Assembly: GCA_013397455.1 (NCBI GenBank)
Contig: VYZB01000125.1
Location: 1,103,800 to 1,167,799, forward strand
Direction of reading: 5' to 3'
Length of the DNA stretch: 64,000 nt
Source: Crotophaga sulcirostris
Taxonomy: Eukaryota > Chordata > Aves > Cuculiformes > Crotophagidae
Position 1 is the stretch's first letter; the number at the start of each line of letters is the position of its first letter. Position numbers and translations under genes: made by a program. Under the pieces are notes generated by a model that searched no databases, was not told the origin of the DNA, and worked only from the letters and a program-made list of their open reading frames with translations. Positions 41,481 through 53,600 of this stretch are shown one piece after another.

Positions 41481-43590
41481 CAGTGTCACTTGGGTAGGTC
41501 CATGCTTTCACTACTAGTCTCTTCCATAGGTAGGTGCCGGCATCAGCGCTTTAGTCCTTGCAATTCAAGAGGTTCCTTGTATAGAGATTTGCAATTATTT
41601 TGGCATCAATTCACCCGTGGAAGAGGGAATCACCCAGGAGGAGGCAGAGGTTATGGAAGTTTTCATGTATCGTCTCACCACTGCAATGGGCTTTACGAGC
41701 AGCCATTGCATCCCTAAAGGGAATTAATTTCAACTGGAAAGGAAGTCTGCCAAGTCTTACAAATGCTTCAGACACCTCTGCTCTCCCTGTCAAGGGAGAG
41801 ATAAGAAACAGTATAAGCGGCTTTAAACACAGTTGGGCCTGTTTGTAACTGTGGTCTGATGCAGACAGTACAGTGCAGCTTTTGTGCTGCTGCCTGGGAA
41901 TGCTTTTGTCCTGCAGGTGACCAAGATGAAGTGCTTTAAATTGTTGTCTGTAAAGATTTAACCAGCTGATAGAAAGACCCAAAGAATTTCAAAAGCTGCT
42001 GCTGGCATTGAAAATATATTTAGTAGCAAAAGCTTTAGGTTTCCATGTAGTCACAGAGCTGAATTATCCAGTTTTTCTTTGAAAGCAGAAGTTTCTTGTA
42101 CAAATTCATGTAGGACAGCAAAAGAGATGATGATTAACTCGATTTCACACAGAGCCCAGAGGAGGGTACTGGGCAAAGTAAAAAGCCCTTCACTTTACAG
42201 CCAAGGGGAACATCCAGTGCTACCAGTGGCACCGGCTGCATCTGCTCGCTGCAGCCGGGGCAGGGGGATGCTGGGGATACTTCAGTGTCTGCAGGCTGCA
42301 CAGTCTGAGCTCCTCACCTGCTGCTGGGGCTTATTGCAATTCCTTGGGCTGAAGGCTGCCATGTTTTGCCCAACAAACTGCCCCATGTGGTCACACTGGC
42401 AGAGTGGGCATGTGTAGAGCTCCTACAGGTTGTCCATCTGACTCCCCCAGCCTGTAGGCATTTGCAGACACTGGCTGCAGCTCATTTGACCAGTATACTG
42501 TGCCAAATCTGAGTGCTGTACATAGGGCTCTGCTGTTGGGGCTTTTCCCCACTTCTGCTCTACACAGAGATCAAGCTGCAATAATTTTGCTGCTTTGCTT
42601 CCTTTTCTGTCTGTCTTTTTCTGATTGGGGGCGAGGGGTTTGTACTTTTTTGTGATTGCTAGTGATTTCCTGTCAGATATTTTCCCTGGAAAATATTGTG
42701 TTTAAGCTTAGCCACACAGGTATTTGCTGAAATGGAAATTGCACCTGCTGAAAATCTCATGCAACACAATCTTTTAAACTGAGAAATGGTGTTATGTATA
42801 ATGTTGTGGCTTTCATTGTATGGATTTATTTTATTTTATCAATATATACAAGCATAATGTTGTTTGGTAGAAAACATATTGAAAATACCTACCTTGTAAA
42901 GTGTAGAAAATAACAACAAAAGAACTAGAAGCGTTGTGCAAGTAATTCATAAAGGCAAACAATTCAAGCAGTAGCATTTGCAACAGACTGGAGGGACATA
43001 GTGTGGTTTGAGGAAAGCTGGATATCAGAGTTGGTGCTACAGGAAGGAGATAAAACATTCAGTGTACTGGAAGTGGTACAGGGAAAGCAGATTTCTGACC
43101 TTTTCACAGCTTGCATTTACTCAGGCAATTTCTTTGTTCACTCTCTAAAAATTCAGAAAACACGTGGTCAGTTATAACTTATAGGCTTATTTTGGTAATG
43201 CAGCATGTTCTTTCCGAATAGGTGTGGACTATGGTTGTCCTTGCTGAGCTTCACCATACTTTTGAATTTCTTCAACTTTGATACCATGGTCATACAGCTG
43301 TTCCTCCACATATGTGAATTACTGCCATTGTCTAAGTTTTGGGGCCTGTGTGTTAGGGTCGGGTTTTATTTCTGTTTTCCTGTAAATATTAGCATATATT
43401 CTAAAATGCTGCTGTAACCTTTCTTTGAGGACTGGGACGCAGTACTGGGGACTGGCATTGTGCCATGTTCTTTGCTCAGAAAGATCCTTCTTTGAGTATG
43501 CCTTTGGTAGAAACACACTAAATATAGAGAGGAGTCCTTAGAGAGAAGAAGGAAACTCTTACTATTCAAGTCTGAGCAGCTCCTACGGTC

Positions 43591-43770
43591 CTAACAGGTT
43601 GCCCAGAGAAGCTGTCCATGCCCCATCCCTGAAGATGTTCAAGGCCAGGTTGGATGAGGCTTTGATCAACCTGATCTAGCAGAAGGTGTCCCTGCACATG
43701 GCCAAGGAGGTTGGAACCAAATGATCTTTAAGGTCCCTTCCAACCCAAACCATTCTATGACTCTATGATA
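43591..43770 (+). mobile_element. CR1 LINE 3' end fragment
   Basis: Runs from caggttgcccagagaagctg through ttcaaggccaggttggatga and ggtcccttccaaccca to the tail ccattctatgactctatgat. It is a well-preserved but 5'-truncated CR1 end in the same direction as GRM7. Confidence 0.92.
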
Positions 43771-44574
43771 ACCAGCAGGAGGGCTGTGGGCAGGCTAGTG
43801 CCCTGCCTGCTGCCCAGTTTCTGCCTTGGTGTTGCTGATTGTTAACCCACATGTTATAGAGGAACAATAGGGATGAAACACTGCTTTTACACTCCTAGTG
43901 TAATTGTTTTTGACAACAAAACTATTTTAAATTCTCTGCAGATGTGTGGGTATCTTATCAGAAACAAAGTGGCCTCAAAGAGCTGTTAAACCAATTATAG
44001 GAGTCATAGCTCCACAGCAGAGTCAATACAAAGTGGCACTTGAAAAGAGCATAGATTGCTCTGTAAGGTCAGGCGAAGCACGGCTAAATCAATAAGCCAA
44101 ATTGAGTCAAAATTTTAGAGTACAAACGTGAAAGGATGGGAAGAGATGCAGGTGGTGTGGGAATGCATCCTGCTGGAAGCTGCACCTCACACCCTGCGCC
44201 ACACAACCCTGCACTGGAGATTAATTGGTACCTGCAGTCTGTTGATTGCTAATCAGTTTTTTCTTCAATTAATGTTTCTGATTTTAACTCATTTCCAGAG
44301 GCAGGGCACTGCAGTAGGGAATTTCTGGGGGTCAGCGGCTTGGGGTCAAGTCTCTCTGCATGCAGCATAGGGAGCTCTGCTGTGCTGCTCCTTGCGTGGT
44401 GCCGCAGGACCCTGGGCTGCTACTACTGCTGGGGATGCTGCAGCTCACTGCTGCGGGGATGCTGTGTTTGTTCCTTCCATGGGAAGGATGTTCCTTGCCA
44501 GCACACACACTGCTGCTTGAGCAATGTTTCGGGAGATGTATTTGAGATTAACCTGGTTTCACAAAGTCAGTTTT

Positions 44575-44590
44575 TAAAAAAAAAAAAAAA
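44575..44590. repeat. Poly-A run
   Basis: An unbroken run of about 16 A. No retroposed gene was recognised upstream of it. Confidence 0.8.
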
Positions 44591-44861
44591 CATTTTTATT
44601 ACACATATTGTTGTGAGTAGCATGATAGAGCATGTGATATGCTCTAACACATCTTGGAAATATCAATTCATGGGTGGCAGTAATAGTTTGGGGTTTTATT
44701 ATTAGTCTCTCTTGAAATGTAAATATTTTTTAAACTTACAACATTGCAGGTTTCCAGAGGCAATACTTTCATGGCAAAAGCAAAGTGAAGAAGAAAAAAC
44801 ATCTGTAGTTAAATCAATGTGATATGTAACATTCTTAAAATACTGAGCTGCTTTTTCTGTA

Positions 44862-45716
44862 TGTATTGGGTTTGTGTGGCAAGGTTTTGGCAATGGGGAG
44901 GCTACAGAGTGATGGCTTCTGTGAGAAGTTGCTAGAAGCTTCCCCTATGTCCAATAGAGCCAATACCAGCTGGCACCCAGACAGACCCACCACTGGCCAA
45001 GCCTGAGCCCATCAGTCGCAGTGGTAGTGCCTCTGATATAACATAGTTAAGAAGTGGAAAAAAACTGTGCAAGAGCAATTGCAACAGAAGAAAGGAGTGA
45101 AAATATGTGAGAGAAACAACTCCGCAGACCCCCAAGGTAAGTGAAGAAGAAGGGGAGGAGATGCTGCAGGTGCCAGAGCAAAGATTCCACTGTAGCCTGT
45201 GGTGCAGACCATGGTGAGGCAGGCTGTCCCCCTGCAGCCCCTGGAGGTCCATGGTGGAGCAGGTGGATGCCAAAAGGCCGCTGTGACCCAGCGGAAAGCC
45301 TGCGGTGGAGCAGGCTCCTGGTAGGACCTGTGGAACTATGGGGAGAGGAGGTTTGCTGGCAGGACTTGTCACCCCGTGGAGGTACCACACTGGAGCAGTC
45401 TGTTCCCGAAGGATTGCACACTGTGGAAGGGCTTCACTCTGGAACAGTTCATGAAGAACTGCTGCCCATGGGAAAGTCTCAACATTGGAGAAGGTCATGG
45501 AGGACTATCTCCCGTGGGAGGGACCCACTGGAGCAGGGGAAGAGTGTGAGGAGTCGTGTCCCCTCCCCCCGAGGAAGAACAAGTGACAGAGAACACGTGT
45601 TACAAACTGATCACAACCCCCATTCCCATGCCCCTGCACCACTTGAGGGGAGGAGGTAGACAAAATTGAGAGTGGAGTTAAGCCTGGGAAGAAGGGAAGA
45701 GTGGAGGGGAGGTACC
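44862..45716 (+). mobile_element. Endogenous retrovirus LTR fragment (avian type), U3-side piece
   Basis: The stretch begins TGTATTGGGTTTGTGTGGCA and continues with blocks I recognise from a widespread bird ERV LTR family. These include the GAGAAGTTGCTAGAAGCTTC block, a TATA-like acatagttaagaag near 45041, and a run of degenerate units built around CACTGGAGCAG. My recollection of the family breaks off near the gaggggaggta at about 45716. The usual AATAAA and U5 end, as I recall them, are not seen, so this looks like a truncated copy; no target duplication or internal viral sequence was found. The open frame of 172 codons inside it (45141-45659) is explained by the repeat units and is not a host gene. 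The exact family name is not certain from memory. Confidence 0.72.
45201..45540 (+). repeat. Degenerate repeat units inside the LTR
   Basis: Units of variable length (very roughly 45-75 bases) repeat a core like GTGGAGGTCCATGGTGGAGCAG. Variants end in ggtggagcagg, cactggagcagt, ctctggaacagt, acattggagaagg and ccactggagcaggg. They lie in the U3 side of the LTR and have diverged strongly from each other. Confidence 0.65.
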
Positions 45717-46446
45717 TTATCACACTGTGTATAAAAGTCAGTTTATTGTTAAGAAAAACAATACTTTTCAACAGTTATTACCTTTTTTTAACCTTTTTAG
45801 TATAACATAGTTGCATTTATGACTAAGTGAATATTTAAAGATGGCTGAGACAGGTGGATAGAAGTCGACCTCCCAGACCTGTACATGGCAGCAGTACAGA
45901 CAGAAACTCACCTTCACCTCATCCTCTGATGGAGCCAGTGCAAAGGGCTCTGTCTGTAAGGCTGTCTGTCTGGCAGTGTGTCCCAGTCCCAGGGTCCCTG
46001 CTTACCAACACTTGGTAACAAATGGCAAAGACAGGCAACAGAACCCCTTCACAGTCTGGCAGCAAAGCCTAAATAAGCAGTAGATTTCCCAGAGGAGCAT
46101 CAACCCTCTCCTCCTCCTTGTTTGCAGGAGAATCTCCTAGGAAGATAGCTGAGATAAAAAGCACATCACAAATTTAAAGTAAATTTTGGAAATAATGCCT
46201 TAAAAAAATTTGCTTATTAAGGATTGCAATCGAAGACTATGGAAATGTTGAATTTGGGTATATTGGTGGTATATGCAGATTATTAGGACTGGAGAAATTG
46301 CCTGTGGGTTTGTGTTAAACAGCACTGGTTAGGGTGGGTTTTTTTCTTTCCACTGTATTCCTTTCTTGTGGCAATGTTCAGCTCTAATTATGAAGGACTA
46401 TGAGATCATAAGCTATTTTCTTCTCCTACAGTTATTTAGTATTACC

Positions 46447-46467
46447 ATATATATATACACACACACT
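46447..46467. repeat. (TA)n(CA)n dinucleotide microsatellite
   Basis: A short atatatatata run passes into acacacacac. Confidence 0.88.
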
Positions 46468-47628
46468 GTTCCTCAAATTAAATTTCCTGAATCCCTAGAA
46501 TGTAATACTGAAAAATTAGATCCCTTTAATGGCAAACCTGAACATCAATCTGCTTTATGTAGCAGACATGCCAGAATCCACTTGGGTACTTTGCTTGCCC
46601 AAAACCTAACACTGCCTTGCATTACTCTACAAGCACGCTTGGCATTTTACTAAGACTGACAGCATCCCTTATTAGTATGTACAGATATATGGCTTCCTGT
46701 GAGCGTGCTCTTCAGATTTTGAAGGAGAAATGCAATTTGGAAATGTGCCAGCGCTATAACCGTTAGATTAAAAGAAATCATTGTCTCCACAGGTTTGAAG
46801 TCCGTATCTGTACTCTTTTAACTATGCACAGATTTAGTTGTGTATGTTGAATATTCCCCTAAGATCTTATTTTCTCAAATTATGTCATTGAACTAATATA
46901 GAGGGATATGTCATCATTATATTTTTATGTTTCACAAAGTTTATATTGCCTCGTAGCTGTGATTACTTTTATTTAGTAATTGCTAAGATTAAAATAATAC
47001 ATTTCTGGATATGTCTACAAGCTAGTAATAACTGTCAACATGCTCCTGAATATATTTTCCAAATGGGATTTTTTCTTGAAGTATCTTCAGGTCTTTTTTT
47101 GAGTTAAAAAAAGTTATAATCGTGACTCTAAGTGAGCGATGATGATTTCTGAGCCAGTGTGGCCTTCCTGCTTGAGAGCTTTATTCATCCTGGAAAGGTT
47201 GACCATGCAGTCATTCTTTCCATTAGCTTATTTTTGCATCCAGATTGCATGTGGGGATTTTTTTTATTGTAACACAACCACTATGAAATTTGAAGTCCTT
47301 AATCCCATCTACTCTTCCGCCTTCCTTCCTGTTTCTCTATTTTTTAATGGCAATGTCATTCAAATCAATACACAGGGTAAGTTAGATATATTTGGCAGCA
47401 TTATTTTTCCTTATTGTGTTGAATGTTACATAAATACTATAATCTGAAGGCACATGCAAAGTGGATTCTGATTCAGATTAAATAATGTCACATTAACGTG
47501 GTAGCACTTCAGTATATGTTCTGTTTTTTGGTGAAACTAAGTTACCCTTCAATTCTCTGCAACACAAATACTGATTAACCAGGTAGGACACACATTTATT
47601 TTCTCCCCTGGGAAGGCTTGAGATGACA

Positions 47629-47642
47629 GTTGCTATAGCAAC
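47629..47642. promoter_or_regulatory. Candidate RFX X-box (perfect palindrome)
   Basis: GTTGCTATAGCAAC is a perfect 14-base palindrome and fits the RFX-family site GTTGCYATRGCAAC. RFX proteins bind such sites as dimers. Binding here is inferred from the motif only. Confidence 0.5.
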
Positions 47643-50600
47643 TCTACATGTGTGGATTTTGAAGTTACAAGGATTTTAATGCAACATTTTTTTTGAGTTT
47701 TATACTGTTGGAAGATGGAGAAAATCAGGCTTTAAGGCTCACAGGTAATGTGACTTTGAATCTACCGTTATTTGGGGCTCATACAAGAACAGTCAAGAAT
47801 TTTAGCTTTCGTTTAAAGAAAAATTCTATTAATAGTACCTGTATAAAACTCATTAACCGCAAGTATTAATTTCTCTCACCGGTATGTTTTTGGTTCACCC
47901 GTTGCTTCATTATCTTGGGGATCTGCATGTTCATATGCTGAGGTTCTTAATTTTATCTAGCCTCAAGATTGTATCACTGAGAAAACTATGAGATATAATG
48001 ATCTAACGTTGGACTTGTCCTGAGGCAAGCCTGAAGTGAAAAGCAGCCTTACTTAATTTCAATTAAAGCCTTCCAGGCTCGACCTGTAAGGTCCAGATAT
48101 CCTCTCAAGAAAAACGTAGTCACTTAAGTCCACTTTTGTGGAGTATTGGGCTATTCACAGTGAGTGCATAATGTTTCATTTGGATTGTGAGAAAATTAAT
48201 TATTCTTTGAAATCTAGAAATTAAAACAATCAGTGGAAATTTTTTGGTAATAACCTTTTATTAGAAAAAGTATCCCGTTGGCCTATATTTTTATCAGGAT
48301 ATAAACCAGTACTACTGTAAAAGTAAATAAAAAACCTTGTGAATATCTTTAAGTGCCTATAGAGTTTCAAGTTAATTTCTGTAGAAATAATCAAAAATCT
48401 TAAACATATAACTTCTGTGTAAAGTTTTCAGTAAGATTTATTTTATTATCTTCTGCATTTGCTTTCTCTTCGAAGTGAAAAGGGATGTTACTAGTGAAAA
48501 AAATGGCACAAAAGGTCTGTAATGTGTTCACTGCTACCAATGATTTAACCTTAAAAAAAATCAGTATTTGCATACATATCATTAAAAGCGGTAAGCGCTC
48601 AGGAATTGTGAGTTCTGTTTGTGCTGATCTTTTGCCACATACTTCATCCCTAAACAGACACTCACAGACCCACCACTTACTGAATATAACTGGCTTATGG
48701 CCTTTAGCAGCTGCTTTTAAGAACTCCTATGGGAGAGCACAGCTCAGGAAAAATATAGCAGTGTTGCCTGGATTGCTTCACAGTGTTTACTAATCGCTTT
48801 GGGGATTAGGTAGCCTCATCAGGTATACCTCCCTCATCTCTCCCTTCTTAGTAGGTTACTGCAAGGAAAAAAGGAAAAGAATAAAAAAAAAAAAAAGATA
48901 CAGAAGAAAAGTAAAATTGTAGACCTAAACTTGGGAACCTGAGATTTCTGGATGTACCATACCTTAAGACTTGTCATTTTTGTTTGGTGTGATGGGAAAT
49001 AGCTTATGGTTCACAAAGAGAAACTCAAATTAAAGCTTAGATGGAAAAAGTTGTTTGACTGGTTGATGCCAAAAAGGATGGGAGATTGATACTACCGGTG
49101 CCCTGCTCTCCCCTCTGTGGTCAAGGCTGGGAGGTGATTGAGTGTTCCTGCTTGGGTTGGTGATCCAGAGGCTGCTGTGCCATAATGTTGTACCTGCTCC
49201 TGTGGAGGGCGAGGGACTGTCATTAGCAGGAGATGGATCAGGTGAAGGCTGTTTGGCTCCAAGATTCACGAGGAGGTGGGTGATGGAAGGCAGATTTACT
49301 TCTGCGTAGTGGTTGTATTTTTAAGAAAAATCAAAGTTATTTTACTTCATGGCTATGCAGGATGTGCCTGAGGCAACATCTCTAGAAAAGACAGGACATT
49401 TTATAATTTCATTGCTTCATCTCAAGCTTTAAATGTAACTTCCTGCTTGGTGAGGGAGGTGCACAGAGAGCACAGTGTGGTTCTGGCTTTCTGCACAGCT
49501 GCCCATGCCAGGATGTGTCGGCCAGTCCCACGCTGCAGGAGAACGTGCTGGTCCCTGCAGGGCCAGCCGCTGTCTGGCTCTCCATGTGGATACTCCAGGA
49601 GCCTGGGCTTTGTCTGGGTTGGGACTCAGGAGGCAGGTGGAGGACACCAATTCCTCAGCTGTGCAAACTCTTGAATGCTTTCCTGCAAAATAGCCGGCAG
49701 CTTTGTATTGCACCAAGTGCCATCCTTCTGCTGTGACTGTGAGCTTCCATTCTGCTCTCTCCCACAATTAGAGATGGATGTAAAAACATCTCATGTATAC
49801 CAAGAAATCATTACCTGTAGTGCAGTTGTCTGCCAAACAGTGGGCTAGAGGTGCTGTACACGGGACTGCTGCAGGCACTTTGGTCACTGCTGTCCCCTTG
49901 CTGCCCGCATCCATCCTAAGTGGGAGCACAGAGAGCTGCTCTCCTGCAGAGCTTGGACCAGGAAGCTCCCATAGACAGGTGAAATGGTCACTCTTTCTGC
50001 TTAGGTGCCAGCCCTGCAGTGCCCATAAGGCATTGCATGAGTGAAGCTGGGTAGCTGTAGTCTTTGCAGAAAGCAACACAGAAAAAAGGAATTATGCAAG
50101 AGAGGAACCCGACTCTGGGACATCCAAATGCAGTCTCCTTTGCACTGGGTTTGACACTGCATTTCAAACGCACTTTGAGTCGCTTTTGTAAAATATTAAG
50201 TATTTGCTGAAGTTTTGCTACTCTCTGAAGTGAGACTTAAATAATATGTTGGTATGTGTTGCCATGAAATTTCTGGTAATTGCATTTCTATGCTGGGTAG
50301 AAAACAGTGAGTGGTGGGAAAATATCTCTGTATATTTAAATGTATTTTTAAAGCTTTAATTTTAACTTATTTCTGGAACTATGTAATGATTCTGGATTTT
50401 TATCCACCACTAATTTGTATAATGTTCAGCCATTCAAAGAATGTTTCAGAAATGAATACAATAATAAGAGTAATAACAGTTCCCTGCACGGAGAAGAAAC
50501 CTAAAGCGTTTTACAGATGGATTTAAAAACAAGTTAGAAGCATTGTATCAGCTGGTATTTAGCGATTTTAGCAGCACTCGGAAATATAGTTTGAGGTAGG

Positions 50601-53600
50601 CAGGTGTATAATTCTGTATCTGTTCTCAGGCTGAGTTCATCGCTGGATTATGGTGAGTGCCTTCCAGGATTGCATTTATCACATTACTAAGAGCGTCATC
50701 AAGCGGGGAAGACTGGGCAATTCAAACTGGGCAGAAAATAATCACCCAGGATTTGGCCAGGTTGTGAGAGTTGACACCTGTGCTCTTTAAAAAGGCATCT
50801 TTAATACTGGAAGTATGAAGGAATTTTGGTAATAAATATATTGCCCTCAATGATGCATCGTATTCCCAAGTCAGGACTCTTCTGGAAGAGGGACTTCTAT
50901 GGGCACTTGATCCTGTCTGGAAGATCACCTGTCCAGGCATCTGACCACATTCAACACCTTTTAAGTTCAGCCAAGCCAGTAAAAAGCTGTAGGATTGCTA
51001 CAACTGCAGGTCTATATTGTCTGTATTGTCAAGGCAGGTATTTAAAGTTAGGTAACAGCAAAAAGTGCACACTCTGGGTGAAATAAGAGATGATTAGAGT
51101 AATTAGATCCTCCTCAGAAGACCATAAATTATGGTGATTATGATTCTTGAAACAACAGAAGCATAAGGTACATCTAACATTGATCTGTTTTATCACATTT
51201 GCTGCATTGTAATGCTCCTTTAATGTTAATATGTACTTCTGTAGTAAAATCTAATTGAAAACACTGAGCTGGCAGAGCCCAAGGCCACAATCATGTTCCA
51301 CATAATTACCTAAGGAGGAGGGTGTACATTTCCAATGAAGGGATGCCACCAACCGTTAGCCAGGTATAAGCAGTGCAGTCATTGTGTTCATGCTTATACA
51401 GTAATAGCCTTACAGAAATATATAGGTTAAAGCTAAAAGATAATTAACAATCAATTCATTTTGTGAAATTTTCAATTATGGAAGCAGGTATCTTTATAAT
51501 GGAGTAATAATACTACATTTAAATTTGTATGTTGCTGTCGCATAACAGAGATGTATTCATTTAAGCAGAAATTACTTTAAGTTAGCAACCCCGCGGTAGT
51601 TCTGCAGTCTCCAAGGGACTCTTTGAAGCCTGTGAGCATGCTGCTTTGATGTGTGATGGAGAAAGTGAGGGATCTCTTCGCTGTGATAATTCTAGCCTTT
51701 TCCATTCGCTTCTCTGTGGAGGAGAGAATAAATCTGATTCAGAAGATGGGAAAAGAAATGAAACCCAGGAAGGAACATGCAGTATAGAGGGGAAAATACC
51801 TCCACCCAAATCTGGATAGAGTGACCATTTCTGTGACCAGGACACAAGGTAACAGGACTGCCAAATTCCCTGCTGTGTTCTGTGGTCTTGCTCTTTGGAC
51901 TACTTAAGCAGAACACAAATGTATAACTGAGAATACCCTCCTCTTGCAAAGAAACTGCAGGTTTCTGAGAACATCTCAGTGCAGGGCATACTGCTGCAGG
52001 CACCATCCTGGCGGCAGGAAGGGGATGCTCTGGGACAAAATGATAAATTCTTATTTTTTCGTTGGCCATTGAAGAGGACCATTCTTCCACGCTGCCGGTG
52101 CAACCTAGAACAGCCAGACTACTGCACCAAGTCATCAAAGCAGGAGTCAAAACCTCTTCCTCAGCCTTCTGTATTTTGATTTTGCCCAGTTAACTAAGAC
52201 TCACAAGGTATGAAACATCTGAAATTGCCTGAGACAGCAGAATTAGGACTATTTTTTATGCGTTGTCACATTTCCTCTTCTAAGCTCCAGTGTGGCAGAG
52301 CCGTTTGCCCATAACTCCCTGGGTACACCGCCTCTGCACAGCTTTGCTTGGTGCACAACTGTCACCTTCCTGTGAATACGCACGAGCACTGAACTTATTT
52401 CAAAAAGATGCCAAGGGAATGTGTGGAAGAAGGGTATCTTTTTGCTCTGTGATTTTTAGTGCATACTTAACTGCCTCTGGCTAAAAAGCAACATAATTTT
52501 TAAAGGGAGAAATGTGTGGGTGTTTAATGCATAGTGTTGACATGTACTTTTTTGGTTCCTTATTTTTTTTAGAAAATGTAGAACTGCCAGGAGAGTTTTA
52601 CATATGAAAAGCAGTCTCTGCATAGACCCCTGTTAGTGTTGCGTAACAGTTTTTATCTGCAGCATAAACTGACAACGCCTCAACGTGAAATAATTGCGGT
52701 TCCATTGAGTCCAGAAAAGTAATTACTTTGTTGATGAAACTTTTCTCTTTGCTTGCGTTTTGATATCACTGCAATGTCAAATTTGCTTGTGCTGACAACA
52801 TAATTTCTCCAGCAGAACAGTTGCATCGACCATGCAACTGCTGTTGGGCTTTACTGGGGGATTGTTTTGGAGCTTGCTGTATTTCTATGGTAGCAAAAGC
52901 AAGAACTCAGTCTTACAAAACCCTGTTTTGTGAATAACACTTCTGAATAGCGTGAATAGTCACAGGTACCTCTAAGTAGCTACATATATGAACAAGGGGT
53001 AACTGTATAATTATAAAATAGCTTTTTTAAGTTAGTTTATAAGGAAGTAATCATAAAATTATCCATTTGCTCAGAATAGCAGAGGACAAGTTTATTTTAA
53101 TATCTTTGCAGATAGTTTCAATTGTGATAATGCATTTTAATGGCTATTTTGAATTTCCTGTGTGTGTGAGGCTTGAGATAAGTACATTGCAAAGATGATG
53201 TGGTTTCCCAGAAATATTGATATATTCCTGCAATGCTGATTCTCTTTTAGCGTATGTTTTTTGGAGGAGAGTCCTATTCCGGGGATCAGGTGGGATGATT
53301 TTGGGCTATATTGAAAGGTCATTTCCCGTACTAACCTCTATAGGATTTTTCTACAACAGGTGGCTAGAGTACAGTGTGCTTTGCTACATCTGTGCAATTT
53401 ATAGTGCAGTTTGATTTTTGCTGCAGAAAACCTCTGTTCCCATTAATGCTCCTTTGTTTGAACAAGAGTTAATCATCTTTTCAGAAAAATCCTGTAGATC
53501 ATGGCTAACACTGTAAGCCAAATGCTAGGAACTGAAGTAGCATTTTGTGAGAGCAGATCATAACCAGTTTCTGAACCCCACGGGTATTGTAGAAACATAA

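Noticed and set aside
44932..45498. 188-codon minus-strand frame
   Set aside because: It is the reverse side of the ERV LTR fragment and its repeat units.
51692..52150. 152-codon minus-strand frame in intron 8
   Set aside because: No domain recognised, and other frames of similar size overlap it on both strands.
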